From: DASTCC01 sp035711465
Lineage (GTDB): Bacteria > Acidobacteriota > Vicinamibacteria > Vicinamibacterales > SCN-69-37
Direction: 5' to 3'
Assembly (NCBI GenBank): GCA_035711465.1
Contig: DASTCC010000115.1
Coordinates: 1-13,191 of the forward strand
DNA: 13,191 bases
Positions 12,580 through 13,191 of this stretch are shown one piece after another. The translations under genes were made by a program, and so were the position numbers. Each line of letters opens with the position of its first letter. The stretch's first letter is position 1. The notes under the pieces were generated by a model. It did no database searches. It was not told where the DNA came from and saw only the letters and a program-made list of their open reading frames with translations.

Positions 12580-13157
12580 GCTTCGAGGTGCTCCCGCAGG
12601 TGGCGCGCGCGCTCGATCTCGCGGTGATCGAGCGGCTCCCGAACGCCGGCTACTTCATGGTCGCGCCGGCGCCGCCCTGGCTCGAGGGCGCGCTCGAGGA
12701 GCAGGCGACGCTCGCCCGGGCCTTTCCCTTTCTCCGCCACTTCCTCGAAACCGCCAGCTCGGCCTGGCAGGAAGGCGGCGCCGCGCGCGCGCATTCGGGG
12801 CCGTTCGAGGCGGACGTCAACGGCGAGGCGCTGCTGCTGCGCGCCACGGCGATGACGATCGAGGGACACCGCATCCTGGTGATCGAGCGCATGACCGGCG
12901 AAGCCGATCTGCGACCGGTGCTGCAGCGCGCCCGCGAAAACATGCTCGAACACGAGCAGCTCGAACGTCACGCTACCGCCGTCCACGATCCCGCCGCCGC
13001 CATCGCCCGCGACATCGCCACGCTCGCGACGCTGAACCTGCCGCCCGACGCACAGGCACTGGTCACGTCCATCGCGCAGTCGAGCACGAAGCTGCAAGCC
13101 GCGATCGCGACGCTGCCGGCGCCGACGCCGCGGGGGAAACGGAAGACGAGCAGATAG
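12576..13157 (+). CDS. PAS-like sensor with histidine-kinase-type dimerisation segment, no ATPase domain
   Basis: A 193-aa protein, fourth gene of the operon. Residues 1-108 look like a small sensory fold of PAS type: LPNAGYFMVAP at 21-31, a helical middle (FPFLRHFLETASSAW), then strands EADVNGEALLLRATAM and HRILVIERM. A coiled linker (DLRPVLQRARENMLEHEQLER, from 111) leads to two helices (about 132-180) resembling a DHp domain, with ATAVHDPAAAI where H137-D138 sits where a phospho-acceptor His-acidic pair would be. It then ends in a basic tail (RGKRKTSR); no N, G1 or G2 ATP-binding boxes exist. Such PAS-linker-DHp arrangements are known from histidine kinases. Here it may be a GTPase effector or a receiver of phosphate from another kinase. 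No transmembrane segment is seen, so it is probably cytoplasmic. Confidence 0.75.
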   Translation: MSFEVLPQVARALDLAVIERLPNAGYFMVAPAPPWLEGALEEQATLARAFPFLRHFLETASSAWQEGGAARAHSGPFEADVNGEALLLRATAMTIEGHRILVIERMTGEADLRPVLQRARENMLEHEQLERHATAVHDPAAAIARDIATLATLNLPPDAQALVTSIAQSSTKLQAAIATLPAPTPRGKRKTSR

Positions 13158-13191
13158 AAAGCACGCGGTCTCGTCTCTACAAGCTCGGCTC

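Overview
The window reads as a high-GC soil-type bacterium of the phylum Acidobacteriota, most likely near the Vicinamibacteria. This is an inference from three family-level signatures: two secreted VWFA-related acidobacterial-type proteins, a PadR regulator overlapping a duplicated orphan ABC permease (ADOP type), and intergenic arrays of degenerate 7-bp units. No rRNA, tRNA, CRISPR array, transposase or integrase was seen.

Region 1 (1-3199, + strand) is a chain of exported proteins in the order TPR (3' end only), VWFA, TPR, VWFA. Every junction is a 4-nt ATGA overlap. The two TPR proteins end alike and the two VWFA proteins are clear paralogues, so the block looks like a tandem duplication of a two-gene TPR-VWFA unit. 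Region 2 (3200-4269) holds an inverted array of GGTGCTG-type heptads and, on the minus strand, a MutM/Fpg-family DNA glycosylase with a GTG start. Region 3 (4353-7939, + strand) holds a stand-alone GyrI-like effector-binding protein, then a PadR repressor with a perfect inverted-repeat operator at its start, overlapping an 891-aa ADOP permease. Region 4 (7944-8455) is a second inverted heptad array of unrelated sequence between convergent genes. It runs into, and supplies the stop codon of, a minus-strand zinc-ribbon protein. Region 5 (8658-9521) encodes a SprT-like metalloprotease with an N-terminal membrane segment and a C-terminal coiled coil.

Region 6 (9685-13157, + strand) is the most interesting part. 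It is a four-gene, fully overlapping operon: a coiled-coil protein; a membrane protein with a predicted cytoplasmic roadblock-like domain, one transmembrane helix and a periplasmic OmpA peptidoglycan-binding domain; a Ras/Rab-like small GTPase with all five G motifs; and a PAS-like protein ending in a histidine-kinase-like dimerisation segment but without a catalytic ATPase domain. Roadblock proteins are established partners of small GTPases (MglB with MglA). My inference is that this operon encodes a GTPase switch physically tied to the cell wall through the OmpA-domain protein, with the coiled-coil and PAS-like proteins as scaffold and sensor.

Limits: functions come from motifs read by eye, with no database search or structure prediction. 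The gaps (3200-3369, 4270-4352, 4821-4898, 7940-8083, 8456-8657, 9522-9684, 13158-13191) are all under 300 bases. The first and fourth are filled by the heptad arrays, and the third holds the PadR operator.
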